Source: MGIIb-O2 sp002494975
GTDB taxonomy: Archaea > Thermoplasmatota > Poseidoniia > Poseidoniales > Thalassarchaeaceae
Direction: 5' to 3'
NCBI GenBank assembly: GCA_028355015.1
Contig: JAOMRN010000001.1
Span: 186,001-250,000 of the forward strand
Length of the DNA: 64,000 nucleotides
Part shown: piece after piece, positions 23,456 through 31,760 of the stretch
Numbering within the stretch: the stretch's first letter is position 1
Layout: each line of letters starts with the position of its first letter
Notes under the pieces: generated by a model
The model's database searches: none
What the model was told of the DNA's origin: nothing
The model's input: the letters and a program-made list of their open reading frames with translations, nothing else
Made by a program: the position numbers and the translations under genes

Positions 23456-24361
23456 ATGACGAAAGGCGAAATTGTACTTGGATGTCTTGCCCCTCACCCT
23501 CCGCATCTTGTTTATGCAGAGAATCCTCCTCAGAATGAAGCATTTAGTGAAGGCGGTTGGGAAACGCTTCGATGGGGCTATGCGAAACTTGCTAGAAAAT
23601 TAAAAACAATTGATTATGATGCAATTGTAATTTTTACCCCACATTGGCAAACTTATATTGGAACTCATTTCTTAGGGCTTCCAGAATTCAAATCAAAATC
23701 CGTAGATCCTGTGTTCCCAAATTTATTCCGATATAATTATGATCTAAAAGTTGACGTAGAATTAGCTGAAGCCATGCATGAAGAAACAGAGAAAGCAGGC
23801 ATTATAACAAAAATGATGAGAAACCCTGATTTTAGAGTCGATTATGGTACAATTACTTCATGCCATCTTCTGAATCCTGATTGGGATAAACCTATAGTTA
23901 CAATTTCTAGTAATCGTAATTCACACTACTATTCCAATGAAGTGATGATAGAACAGGCCAAAGCATTAGGCGAGGCTTGTATGAAGGCTATAGAAAAAAG
24001 TGGCAAAAAGGTTGTTTTAGTTAGTAGCCATAGTTTAAGCCATCGTCATTTCGTTACTGAAGCACCTCTTCCAGAGGATATGAGTAGAGAACACATCTAC
24101 AACCATAGTCAATACGTTTGGGATATGAAGATAATCGATATGTTCAGGGAAGGGAAAATGCAAGAAGTAGTTGATATTATGCCCGAATATACTGAACAAA
24201 CGATTGCTGAAACAGAAGCTGGTGGACTAATTTGGATGATGGCAGCCATGGGTGTCCCAAGCTATCCTGCAGAAATTTATGGCTATCAATCAGTAATAGG
24301 TACAGGTAATTGTATTGCATGTTGGGACCCGAATACTAATACTAGGGAGCTAGTTCTTTGA
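23456..24361 (+). CDS. Class III extradiol dioxygenase, catalytic (beta) subunit, 2-aminophenol 1,6-dioxygenase-like
   Basis: LigB-superfamily non-haem iron enzyme that cleaves an aromatic ring beside a hydroxyl or amino group. Iron ligands expected for the family are visible: His in LAPHPPHL near the N-terminus, His in FTPHWQTYIG near residue 60, and Glu in ETEAGGLIW near the C-terminus. A further catalytic His lies in SSHSLSHRHF. The next gene is a paralog lacking one ligand and the third is a RidA protein, exactly the set of the aminophenol/aminomuconate pathway (AmnB, AmnA, AmnD). Upstream in-frame ATGs at 23408 and 23429 are possible starts; 23456 matches the conserved N-terminus. Confidence 0.85.
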   Translation: MTKGEIVLGCLAPHPPHLVYAENPPQNEAFSEGGWETLRWGYAKLARKLKTIDYDAIVIFTPHWQTYIGTHFLGLPEFKSKSVDPVFPNLFRYNYDLKVDVELAEAMHEETEKAGIITKMMRNPDFRVDYGTITSCHLLNPDWDKPIVTISSNRNSHYYSNEVMIEQAKALGEACMKAIEKSGKKVVLVSSHSLSHRHFVTEAPLPEDMSREHIYNHSQYVWDMKIIDMFREGKMQEVVDIMPEYTEQTIAETEAGGLIWMMAAMGVPSYPAEIYGYQSVIGTGNCIACWDPNTNTRELVL

Positions 24362-24370
24362 GGTGATTTG

Positions 24371-25297
24371 ATGAGCGAAGATTCTCCTATTTTATTCGGA
24401 CTTTACGTCCCTCCGCACCCACAACCTCTGCTCAGTCCTGATGCAAATCAAGGATATTCTAACTTACGTGCTGCCTTTGAAACTTGTAGGAAAAGAATTG
24501 AAGAAAGTGATGCAGACCTAATATTAGTTTATTCAACAACATGGCCGAGTGTTGTTGGTCATCAGATACAAGCACTGAAAGAATCAATTTGGACTCATGT
24601 CGATGACGATTTCCATTATCTAGGTAGTATGCCATATAATTTCAAAATAGATACTGATTTTGCTAATGAATATTGTTCTGCTGCTAAAAAAAGAGGCTTA
24701 CATGCGCGTACTGTTGAATATGAAGGATTTCCGATAGATACTGGTTCTGTTGTAGCACTCAGTTTACTTAATCCCGACAATCGTATACCTGCATGTATTG
24801 TTTCCAGTAATATGTATGCAAATCGATCAGAAACTATTGTCTTAGGTAAATCCGCTAGTGATGCTTTAATTACTCAAGGTAAAAAAGCAGTTATAGTAGT
24901 AGTATCAAGTCTTTCTAATAGGATGTTTACTGAGCATATTGATCCATTAGATGATAGAATTCATAGTTCTAAAGATAATGAATGGAATGAGAAAATTCTA
25001 CAATTTTTCGCTGAGGGTAGGTTAGAAGATTTAAGTCAATTAAGTCGTGAAATTCATGGACAAATAAGAGTTCAAAAGGTAGTTGCATACAAACCTGCTT
25101 GGTGGTTAGCATCTGCAATGGGTCAGCATAATAATTACCAAGGTGAAGTATTGGCTTACGAAGCATTACACGGTTCAGGAGGAGCAGTTATACAACTAAC
25201 TCCTTCTACAGGTTCGTTTGGTGACAAAGAGTTTGATGAAGATGATGTTGAATTTTATCAAGGCGACCGAAATGTCTTGAATAAGGGGAACTTTTGA
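24371..25297 (+). CDS. Class III extradiol dioxygenase, non-catalytic (alpha) subunit
   Basis: A 308-aa paralog of the preceding gene. It keeps the first His region (YVPPHPQPL) and a similar core, but where the catalytic subunit has TPHW it has STTWPSVVG. The second metal ligand is therefore missing. In 2-aminophenol 1,6-dioxygenase the alpha subunit is likewise a ligand-deficient paralog that pairs with the iron-bearing beta subunit. The gene starts 10 bases after the beta gene with AGGTGAT upstream. Its TGA overlaps the ATG of the RidA gene (TGATG). Confidence 0.82.
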   Translation: MSEDSPILFGLYVPPHPQPLLSPDANQGYSNLRAAFETCRKRIEESDADLILVYSTTWPSVVGHQIQALKESIWTHVDDDFHYLGSMPYNFKIDTDFANEYCSAAKKRGLHARTVEYEGFPIDTGSVVALSLLNPDNRIPACIVSSNMYANRSETIVLGKSASDALITQGKKAVIVVVSSLSNRMFTEHIDPLDDRIHSSKDNEWNEKILQFFAEGRLEDLSQLSREIHGQIRVQKVVAYKPAWWLASAMGQHNNYQGEVLAYEALHGSGGAVIQLTPSTGSFGDKEFDEDDVEFYQGDRNVLNKGNF

Positions 25298-25941
25298 TGC
25301 CTAAAGATGAGTTGACTGATTTTGAGAAACGTCGTAAACTCATCGAAGGAATAATATTTTCTCCTGATGATTTTGTTGAAAAAATGTATTCAGATTATGG
25401 TAAATCATTGCTTAGTTCTGCGGGTGGTGCACTAGGTGCGGCAGCAGGAGTAGCTGTCGGCGGTCCAGTAGGTGGAATTGTAGGTGGCGTAGTAGGTAAG
25501 AAAACTGCAGGTAAATTAGTAATAGAAAATGGTCCTTTCATATCTACTGAAGGACCTTCAGCAGTCGGTGCATATCCTCATTTGCATAGAGTAGGTGATT
25601 TGATTTTCGTTAGTGGAATAGGACCAAGGAAGCCTGTTACAAATGAAATACCTGGCGGTCCAATTAAAGATGAAGATGGTAATCCATTGGACTATGATAT
25701 CAAAGCTCAAACTCGTTCTGTTATTGACAATATTCGAATAATTCTAGAAGAATACGGGTCAAGTCTAGAAAATGTTGTTGACGTATATTCGATGCTAGTA
25801 GACATGGATCGAGATTTCGCAGGATATAACGAGGTATATGCTGAGTACTTCTCAGAGATCATGCCTTCAAGAACTACTTGCGCAATATCCGCCCTACCTA
25901 CTCCTATTGCAGTGGAATTAAAAGTTATAGCTAAAGCCTAA
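25297..25941 (+). CDS. RidA/YjgF-family deaminase (2-aminomuconate deaminase-like) with glycine-zipper N-terminus
   Basis: The RidA domain spans about residues 85-214. The signature is HRVGDLIFVSGIGPR, the helix has QTRSVIDNIRIILEEYG, and the reactive Arg is in MPSRTTCAISALP. The RVGD-x3-VSG...RRP-type N-terminus and the long insert match AmnD-type 2-aminomuconate deaminases more than generic enamine deaminases. Unusually, about 80 residues precede it: a helical segment, then a Gly/Ala zipper (SAGGALGAAAGVAVGG and on) that could insert in a membrane or oligomerise. The start is coupled to the upstream stop (TGATG) behind AGGGGA. The TAA overlaps the convergent stop by 4 bases. Confidence 0.85.
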   Translation: MPKDELTDFEKRRKLIEGIIFSPDDFVEKMYSDYGKSLLSSAGGALGAAAGVAVGGPVGGIVGGVVGKKTAGKLVIENGPFISTEGPSAVGAYPHLHRVGDLIFVSGIGPRKPVTNEIPGGPIKDEDGNPLDYDIKAQTRSVIDNIRIILEEYGSSLENVVDVYSMLVDMDRDFAGYNEVYAEYFSEIMPSRTTCAISALPTPIAVELKVIAKA

Positions 25942-26966
25942 TTTAGAATTTTATTTATTCTTTCAGAGGTACAGTCTATAGGCGCCGATATAGGGTTACA
26001 TGCAACCGGGTTTCCTTCTGGTATATCCACCCAATAATCTATCCCTTCGACTTTAGCAGGATAGTCAGTAGATATTGAATGCGCACCTACTGATAATGCT
26101 GCATTTAGCCTAGTCTTATTATTCTCATCTGCCTCGCCATTTTCTGCATTATCTGCTCTTGACCTGACAATATAACCATCTTTGACTAATGCTATAATTT
26201 CATCTGCATTTCCTACTGGGTCTGTATCTGAAAATATCGCTGCTTCGGAACTACCCGTTTCTGACATTGTGAACATTCTCGCTTCAATTAGCCCTGGGAA
26301 TTTATCATGATAACTTTGTCTTAATTCTCCACTTGATAAGAGAATAAACATCGCTTTACCTCTCGAATCATCTAGTAATGGCCAGCCATTTTCCATTATT
26401 GCCTGAGAAAGTGTTTCTGAATCCTTTCTAACATCATCGGGAGTGATTGTTTTGTTTCGTGGCCAAAATTCAATTATTTCTTGTTCAATACTATCCAACA
26501 GATTCTGTAGCTCCACTATTGCAGTATTATCCGTACTTTGCTCCATCCATTCCTTTGGTTCAATCCAAATCATAAATGGGACATGTTCGGGGTTTTCATT
26601 TGACCAATTCAAAAGTGTGTTTAGACATTCCTCAAATGTCACACAAGTTGTCCGTAAGTCATACTGATTATGATAAACATAAAGTTGCCCTCTGGCATCC
26701 CACCAAACATCAATTTCAAACTGTCTTACCCCCTGTTCTTCCGCTTGTACATTTAATGGCTGATGTGAATATTCATATGCTCTTAATGTGGGTCCTAATG
26801 GCTCTAAGTGATATGAATTATGCGTTCCCTTTACCTGAATATGATTTATTCTTAGAGGCGTCAAGTCATCTTCAATTATTTCTTTAGAATCTTCGCTCAT
26901 GGAAAGACAGCCACTCATTGAACCAGTCATCATAATCAGAGTTATAATACAGGTAATCGTCTTCAT
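25938..26966 (-). CDS. Secreted lipoprotein, PI-PLC-like phosphodiesterase (calcium-dependent type)
   Basis: A 342-aa exported protein. A signal sequence ends in a lipobox-like GSMSGCL, so the Cys near residue 20 is probably lipid-modified. The catalytic domain shows the first His motif (KGTHNSYH), EIDVWWD with metal-binding acidic residues, and YHNQYD with the second His, as in calcium-dependent phosphoinositide phospholipase C and related phosphodiesterases. The rest follows a TIM barrel (PFMIWIEPKE, GHS-like STDYPAKVEG). It likely cleaves phosphodiester lipids or head groups at the cell surface. Convergent with the RidA gene; 82 bases of divergent promoter separate it from the permease. 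Confidence 0.82.
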   Translation of the reverse strand: MKTITCIITLIMMTGSMSGCLSMSEDSKEIIEDDLTPLRINHIQVKGTHNSYHLEPLGPTLRAYEYSHQPLNVQAEEQGVRQFEIDVWWDARGQLYVYHNQYDLRTTCVTFEECLNTLLNWSNENPEHVPFMIWIEPKEWMEQSTDNTAIVELQNLLDSIEQEIIEFWPRNKTITPDDVRKDSETLSQAIMENGWPLLDDSRGKAMFILLSSGELRQSYHDKFPGLIEARMFTMSETGSSEAAIFSDTDPVGNADEIIALVKDGYIVRSRADNAENGEADENNKTRLNAALSVGAHSISTDYPAKVEGIDYWVDIPEGNPVACNPISAPIDCTSERINKILN

Positions 26967-27048
26967 CTTGTTTCAGCCTGAACGGCACTTAAACATTAAG
27001 AATTGGGAAGACCAAACCTTGAACAGTAATGTTTGAGCCGCTAATATC

Positions 27049-28710
27049 ATGGATAGGCTATCTCCAAAAGAGGTCATTGGGATTGTTCTCCAACCTCTTG
27101 AAATGGTTTCAGAAACTTTAGAAAGAAAGTTAGGGTTATTTTCTGTAGTTATTCTTTCATTATCTGCGATGCTAGGTAGCGGTTTATTCGTACTACCTTC
27201 TTTGGCTATGATGGAACTCGGAGATGGTAATTTACCTCTTGGTGGTATATGGTTAGCATATTTATTTGCAGGTTTAGTTATTCTTCCTGGAGCCATCTCG
27301 AAATCGGAACTAGCTTCTGCGATGCCATCATCGGGTGGTGCTTATGTCTATATTGAGAAAACATTCGGTCCAATAATTGGAACAATATCTGGCCTAGGGT
27401 TATGGGCTAATTTCATGCTTAAATCCGCATTCGCCCTTATTGGTTTCAGAGCATATTTATGGGTCTTAGAGGGAATTCTTGATGTTTCAATAAATCTTGA
27501 TTATGCCGTGATGATAATGCTAGGCTTAATTGTAGGAATTAATATTTTAGGCGCTAAAAGTATTAAGAAAGTTCAAACGCCAGTAGTTTTAGTTTCAGTA
27601 ACTTATTTGATGTTTGTTTGTATTTACGCTTTGTTAACGATGGAGCTAAATTGGGATGCCGCAATATCTCGAGAAGCATTAGGGGCAGATTGGCATAGTT
27701 TCTCATCAACTGCTGCTCTAGTTTTTGTTTCATACATCGGCGTCACAAAAGTTGCAGCAGTAGGCGGAGAAATCAAAGATCCAAGCAAAAATATGCCGTA
27801 TGGTATACTGATTTCATTATTTTTCAGTATTTTCCTATATGTTTTTGTCACTCTAACTATGGCTATTACAGTTGATCCTTTGAGTTATGTAGAAAATGGA
27901 CATGCTAGAGAAGATCCAATCTATGTTTTTGCTCTGATTGTTGGTGGTAAGACGATTGCAACAATTGCGGCTACTTTCGCGGCATTTACTGTTCTTTCAG
28001 GATCTCTCGCTGGAATAATGGCAGCCTCAAGATTCCTTTTTGCTATGGCTAGGGACAACCTATTGCCTGATTTATTCGAAAATGTCCATAGCAAATACGA
28101 TACTCCACATTGGGCGATAATTGGAACAGGTCTTTCTATGGCGGCAGCAATTCTTTTCTTACCAGTGCATGATGTAGCAGAACTTGCTTCAGGATTCAAT
28201 TTAATGGTGTTTATCCTTATCAATGCATGCGTTCTAGTATTGAGAAATTCTGCAAAATCTCATTGGTACAAACCTGAATGGGAATCTCCTCTATACCCTT
28301 TTACACAGATATTTGGGATATTAACAGGTTCAGTATTGATTTATGCGATGGGATTTAAAGCTTTATTCGGAGGTTCAGCAGCAGTTATAATTGGAATTAT
28401 AATATACCAATCCTATGGGAAGAGGCATGGTCAAAAGTCAATAACTCCTTGGGAAACATTCCGGCTTCAGTTAACAAATCCTGATGAAGTCGAACATCGA
28501 AGAAGATGGGCGGCATTTCATGCGGCAGATATAAATCGGAATAATCATCTGAATTTACATGAATTTATTTCAGCAATGGAATCTCTAGGCTTTTCAGATG
28601 GTAACCAAGATACTTTGAGAGAATATTTCCATGCTGCTGATCATAATGAAGATGGAGTTTTAGAAATAGATGAATTTTTGTTAGGTGTAGAGGAATTAGA
28701 ATTCGATTAG
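27049..28710 (+). CDS. APC-superfamily amino-acid permease with two C-terminal EF-hands
   Basis: A 553-aa protein. Residues about 20-450 form a 12-TM amino-acid/polyamine permease. TM1 has the family pattern SAMLGSGLFVLPS; further TMs contain PSSGGAYVYIEKTFGP and FVSYIGVTKVAAVGGEIKDPSKNMP. The last 70 residues are a soluble pair of EF-hands. Loop 1 is DINRNNHLNLHE (494-505) and loop 2 is DHNEDGVLEIDE (531-542), both with the right acidic pattern and a terminal Glu. Loop 1 lacks the usual Gly at position 6 (Asn instead). Calcium sensing by the transporter is therefore plausible. No operon partner. Confidence 0.9.
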   Translation: MDRLSPKEVIGIVLQPLEMVSETLERKLGLFSVVILSLSAMLGSGLFVLPSLAMMELGDGNLPLGGIWLAYLFAGLVILPGAISKSELASAMPSSGGAYVYIEKTFGPIIGTISGLGLWANFMLKSAFALIGFRAYLWVLEGILDVSINLDYAVMIMLGLIVGINILGAKSIKKVQTPVVLVSVTYLMFVCIYALLTMELNWDAAISREALGADWHSFSSTAALVFVSYIGVTKVAAVGGEIKDPSKNMPYGILISLFFSIFLYVFVTLTMAITVDPLSYVENGHAREDPIYVFALIVGGKTIATIAATFAAFTVLSGSLAGIMAASRFLFAMARDNLLPDLFENVHSKYDTPHWAIIGTGLSMAAAILFLPVHDVAELASGFNLMVFILINACVLVLRNSAKSHWYKPEWESPLYPFTQIFGILTGSVLIYAMGFKALFGGSAAVIIGIIIYQSYGKRHGQKSITPWETFRLQLTNPDEVEHRRRWAAFHAADINRNNHLNLHEFISAMESLGFSDGNQDTLREYFHAADHNEDGVLEIDEFLLGVEELEFD

Positions 28711-28772
28711 TGAATGAACAAGCGTTTAATTGAAGGTATGTATGTTACTCGGAGAATAACGGAAGTGACCAT

Positions 28773-29588
28773 ATGGCAATATCTAGTCGAGTTAAAAAAG
28801 TCACAACTCATACTCTCCAAGAGATGAAAAGAGAGGGTGAAAAAATCACTATGTTGACATCATACGATTATTCATTAGCGCGACTTGTTGATGCCGCTGG
28901 TATCGATGTAATTTTAGTTGGTGATTCTGCTTCTAATGTGATGGCCGGTAATGAAACAACAGTCCCAATTACTTTGGAACATATGATCTACCATGCTCAA
29001 TGTGTAATCAATGGAGTAGATAGGGCATTAGTAGTGGTTGATATGCCATTTGGGACATACCAAGGCGATTCTAAAACTGCACTTGATTCAGCAATTCGAA
29101 TTATGAAAGAATCAGGAGGTCATGCTGTTAAATTAGAAGGTGGTTCTGAGGTAGTAGAATCTGTAAAACGTATCCAACAGGCTGGAATTCCAGTCATGGG
29201 TCACCTTGGATTAACTCCTCAATCAATATACAAGTTTGGAACTTATACGGTAAGAGCAAGAGAACAAGATGAAGCAGATAAATTACTTGAAGATGCCAAG
29301 GCATTACAAGAGGCTGGTTGCTTCTCGATAGTTTTCGAAAAGATACCTGCAGAATTAGCTAAAGAAGTCAGTGAAGCCCTAACAATACCTACTATTGGAA
29401 TAGGGGCAGGAGTCGACTGTGACGGTCAAGTTTTAGTCCTTCATGATATGCTTGGTATTACAAAAGACTTCAGCCCAAGATTCCTAAGGAGATATGCCGA
29501 TTTAGGCGAAACTATAGACGGAGCAGTCAAGCAGTACATCGAAGATGTACGAGATAAAGAGTTCCCAAGTGCTGATGAAGGTTACTAG
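28773..29588 (+). CDS. panB: 3-methyl-2-oxobutanoate hydroxymethyltransferase (ketopantoate synthase)
   Basis: First enzyme of pantothenate/CoA synthesis; it adds a hydroxymethyl group from methylene-tetrahydrofolate (or methanopterin) to 2-oxoisovalerate. Family motifs: MLTSYDYSLARLVDAAGID, LVGDSASNVMAG with the metal-binding Asp, VVDMPFGTY, VKLEGG, GHLGLTPQ, and IGIGAG near the end. The length of 271 is normal. GGAAGTGA precedes the ATG. Bacterial-type PanB; many archaea use the same enzyme. Confidence 0.95.
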   Translation: MAISSRVKKVTTHTLQEMKREGEKITMLTSYDYSLARLVDAAGIDVILVGDSASNVMAGNETTVPITLEHMIYHAQCVINGVDRALVVVDMPFGTYQGDSKTALDSAIRIMKESGGHAVKLEGGSEVVESVKRIQQAGIPVMGHLGLTPQSIYKFGTYTVRAREQDEADKLLEDAKALQEAGCFSIVFEKIPAELAKEVSEALTIPTIGIGAGVDCDGQVLVLHDMLGITKDFSPRFLRRYADLGETIDGAVKQYIEDVRDKEFPSADEGY

Positions 29589-29647
29589 TTTTTATCATTC
29601 ATCACTCCAAAACTTCAAGGACAGCCGCCTGCATAGATGAGATTGCT

Positions 29648-30607
29648 ATGAGCGAACTTTGGGTCGAGCGACATCGTCCGCGTACTGTTGGTGATATCAA
29701 AGGTCAGCGTGCGGTAGTTGAGAGACTGAAAGCATATGCTCAGAAACGTACTTTTCCGCATCTGCTATTTGCAGGTCCTCCTGGAACGGGTAAAACTACT
29801 GCTGCAATTGCCCTAGCAAGGGATGTATTTGGAGAGGGATATCGTACTAATATGCTCGAAATGAATGCTAGTGATGAAAGAAAATTAGAGTCTATTAGAA
29901 CTAAAGTAAAATCCTTCGCTAGAACTGCACCTGTGCCTGGAACCACATTCAAAGTTATCTTTCTTGATGAAGCAGATGCATTAACTCCCGATGCTCAGGG
30001 TGCTCTGAGGAGAATAATGGAACAATATGCCGAAACTTGTAGATTCATCCTTTCTTGTAATTACTCTTCAAAAATCATCGAGCCGATACAATCACGATGT
30101 GCTGTATTTCGTTTCCGTCCACTAGCTGAAGATCAAGTTAGAGAAATGATAGTTAATGTGGCTTCAGGAGAAAATATTGAATTACATCCAGAGGCGGCAG
30201 ATGCGATTGTCCATGTTTCTTTAGGAGATTTAAGAAAGGCAATTACCTCTTTACAAGTCGCGGCTTCCTTAGATACTAATGTGACTCGTGAACTAATCTA
30301 TGAAACTACAGCGACCGCGCCTCCTGAAGAATTACATGGTTATTTTTTAGCATGTCAACAAGATGGTTTTCAACCTGCTCGACGAAGATTAAGGGAACTT
30401 CTCGATAGATTTGGTTTAGCCGGAACCGATTTAGTGAATCAGTTACATAGAGAACTGGGCAGTGTGTCATTTTTTGACGAATCGCAGAAACTCAAAGTTA
30501 CCGAAGTGATGGCTGAAACCGATTTTAGAATGGTTGAAGGTGGTGGTGAATCACTACAATTAGACGCCATGACTGCAAAGATTTGTTCCCAAATCAAAGA
30601 ACAGTAG
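29648..30607 (+). CDS. rfcS: Replication factor C small subunit
   Basis: Subunit of the archaeal clamp loader that opens the PCNA ring at primer-template junctions using ATP. 319 aa, normal length. Walker A GPPGTGKTT at 43-50, Walker B VIFLDEADAL, sensor region LSCNYSSKII, and the arginine-finger motif IQSRCAVFRF are all intact. The C-terminal collar domain follows. Its last 14 bases overlap the convergent membrane-protein gene. Confidence 0.96.
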   Translation: MSELWVERHRPRTVGDIKGQRAVVERLKAYAQKRTFPHLLFAGPPGTGKTTAAIALARDVFGEGYRTNMLEMNASDERKLESIRTKVKSFARTAPVPGTTFKVIFLDEADALTPDAQGALRRIMEQYAETCRFILSCNYSSKIIEPIQSRCAVFRFRPLAEDQVREMIVNVASGENIELHPEAADAIVHVSLGDLRKAITSLQVAASLDTNVTRELIYETTATAPPEELHGYFLACQQDGFQPARRRLRELLDRFGLAGTDLVNQLHRELGSVSFFDESQKLKVTEVMAETDFRMVEGGGESLQLDAMTAKICSQIKEQ

Positions 30608-31460
30608 TTTGTGCAATTGAAATTGTGTAAACTAATTCAGATGTATTTACCCAAGGTTTTCCTTGTTCAACCATTGTAATCTCTAGAGTATATTCCCCAG
30701 GTCCGAGAGTCCCTAGATCCCATGCCATCCCCACATCACTCTCATGTTGTCCTATTTTGCTACCTCTAGTCCAGTTGGTTACTGAATCAAACATTTCTTT
30801 TTCTTCAGTATGTGAAATAGCAGTTCCATTAGCTAATTCTTGTAACATTTCTCCTCGATAATATATCGCTGCGTTTATCTGAACAGTTTTTGCATTTACA
30901 TTGTCTCTTACTGCCATTCCCAAAACTACATCCACAGTATCTTGATTCAAATCTATAGTATAGATGCCATTCTTCCAAGTTGTATCTTCAATACCTTCAG
31001 TTTGTTCTATGTCTATCCCTCCTGCCAATGTAGGTGGAGCAATATCTGCAAGTGGTGGATTAGACAATATGAAGGACAATGCTAGCCAAGTAAAAATGAA
31101 CAAGAAAATACCTCTGAACCAGTTCCCATTAGTATATAATTCATTATATTTAGTAGGTAAAATAATCTTGTGGAGTGGAATTATTGTTGCGGATAATAAT
31201 AATGGTAACAGGTACAATAATGGCCCTGGCCCCTCAATTCTTGGCATTAACAAATAACGAATACCTGCAGCCACTGCAACTCCGTAAATTATTACAAGCC
31301 ACATTGAATAAGCATCTGCTAATTCTTTTATTGAATGCATTAATGGATCAAAAGGTTCAATCTTTTTCGAGGTAGGTTTTCCTCCATCTCTTTCGCCATT
31401 TGACTTACGTTTACGATCGTTGTAAGCGCTTGCACGCAAGGCAGTGTCTACGTCAACCAC
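30594..31460 (-). CDS. Membrane protein with extracytoplasmic Ig-like domain
   Basis: A 288-aa protein. The basic cytoplasmic N-terminus (about 40 residues) is followed by three hydrophobic segments at about 52-70, 78-97 and 118-135. A beta-rich domain of roughly 150 residues then resembles an Ig/fibronectin-like fold (TIDLNQDTVDVVLGM, LGPGEYTLEITMVEQG). Probably a surface-exposed domain. Start GTG at 31460 with a TATA-like element about 27 bases upstream, hinting at a leaderless mRNA. No family recognised. Confidence 0.6.
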   Translation of the reverse strand: MVDVDTALRASAYNDRKRKSNGERDGGKPTSKKIEPFDPLMHSIKELADAYSMWLVIIYGVAVAAGIRYLLMPRIEGPGPLLYLLPLLLSATIIPLHKIILPTKYNELYTNGNWFRGIFLFIFTWLALSFILSNPPLADIAPPTLAGGIDIEQTEGIEDTTWKNGIYTIDLNQDTVDVVLGMAVRDNVNAKTVQINAAIYYRGEMLQELANGTAISHTEEKEMFDSVTNWTRGSKIGQHESDVGMAWDLGTLGPGEYTLEITMVEQGKPWVNTSELVYTISIAQTTVL

Positions 31461-31533
31461 GTGTTGCCGATGATGAACTATACATCAAGGATGCGGGTAG
31501 ATAAGGTTCCTTGAAAACCTCTTTTGGAGGACG

Positions 31534-31540
31534 TTATACT
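31534..31540 (+). promoter_or_regulatory. Candidate TATA box of tRNA-Met
   Basis: TTATACT, centred about 35 bases before the mature tRNA 5' end. Transcription would start near 31563, leaving a leader of about 9 bases for RNase P. Confidence 0.4.
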
Positions 31541-31571
31541 CAAATGGTGGTTGTTACTCGAGCGACTTACT

Positions 31572-31723
31572 GCCGGGGTGGCGTAGTTGGTAGCGCGTCG
31601 GACTCATAGGGTAATTTTGTGTGGAAATTTAATTTCTGCTGAAACTAGTCATGAGCGCAACAGCCTGCTTTGAGTGTCTGAGACATCCGAAGGTCGCGGG
31701 TTCAAGTCCCGCTCCCGGCACCA
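31572..31723 (+). tRNA. Elongator tRNA-Met (CAU) with 76-nt intron
   Basis: Exon 1 is 31572-31608 and exon 2 is 31685-31723, with CCA encoded. The acceptor stem is GCCGGGG/TCCCGGC, the D stem GCGT/GCGC, the anticodon stem TCGGA/TCCGA with loop CTCATAA, and the T stem GCGGG/CCCGC with loop TTCAAGT. The G1-C72 pair and the absence of the three G-C pairs in the anticodon stem exclude the initiator. Haloarchaeal elongator tRNA-Met also carries an intron of similar size at the same 37/38 site. tRNA-Ile2 with a modified CAU is the only other reading, and less likely from the acceptor sequence. Confidence 0.93.
31609..31684 (+). other. tRNA-Met intron with canonical bulge-helix-bulge
   Basis: The splice sites lie in a textbook motif. 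CTCA (31603-31606) pairs with TGAG (31679-31682) as the 4-bp central helix. TAG (31607-31609) and ACA (31683-31685) are the two 3-base bulges, cut after their second base. The anticodon stem forms the outer helix. The inner helix is weak (GGTA against TGTC, with G-U pairs). The intron also has a small internal hairpin, GAAAT-TTA-ATTTC. Confidence 0.88.
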
Positions 31724-31760
31724 TCATTTCCAAATAGTTCAACCGTTACAGTGTAACATT

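Noticed and set aside
26973..27296. A 107-codon minus-strand frame at the permease start
   Set aside because: It is antisense to TM1 and TM2 of the permease and shows no start signal or protein-like motif.
31572..31723. Initiator tRNA-Met
   Set aside because: The acceptor starts G-C rather than A-U, and the anticodon stem lacks the three G-C pairs typical of initiators.
31674..31760. N-terminal extension of the 100-aa gene into the tRNA
   Set aside because: It would translate tRNA exon 2; the ATG at 31761 gives the protein without overlap.
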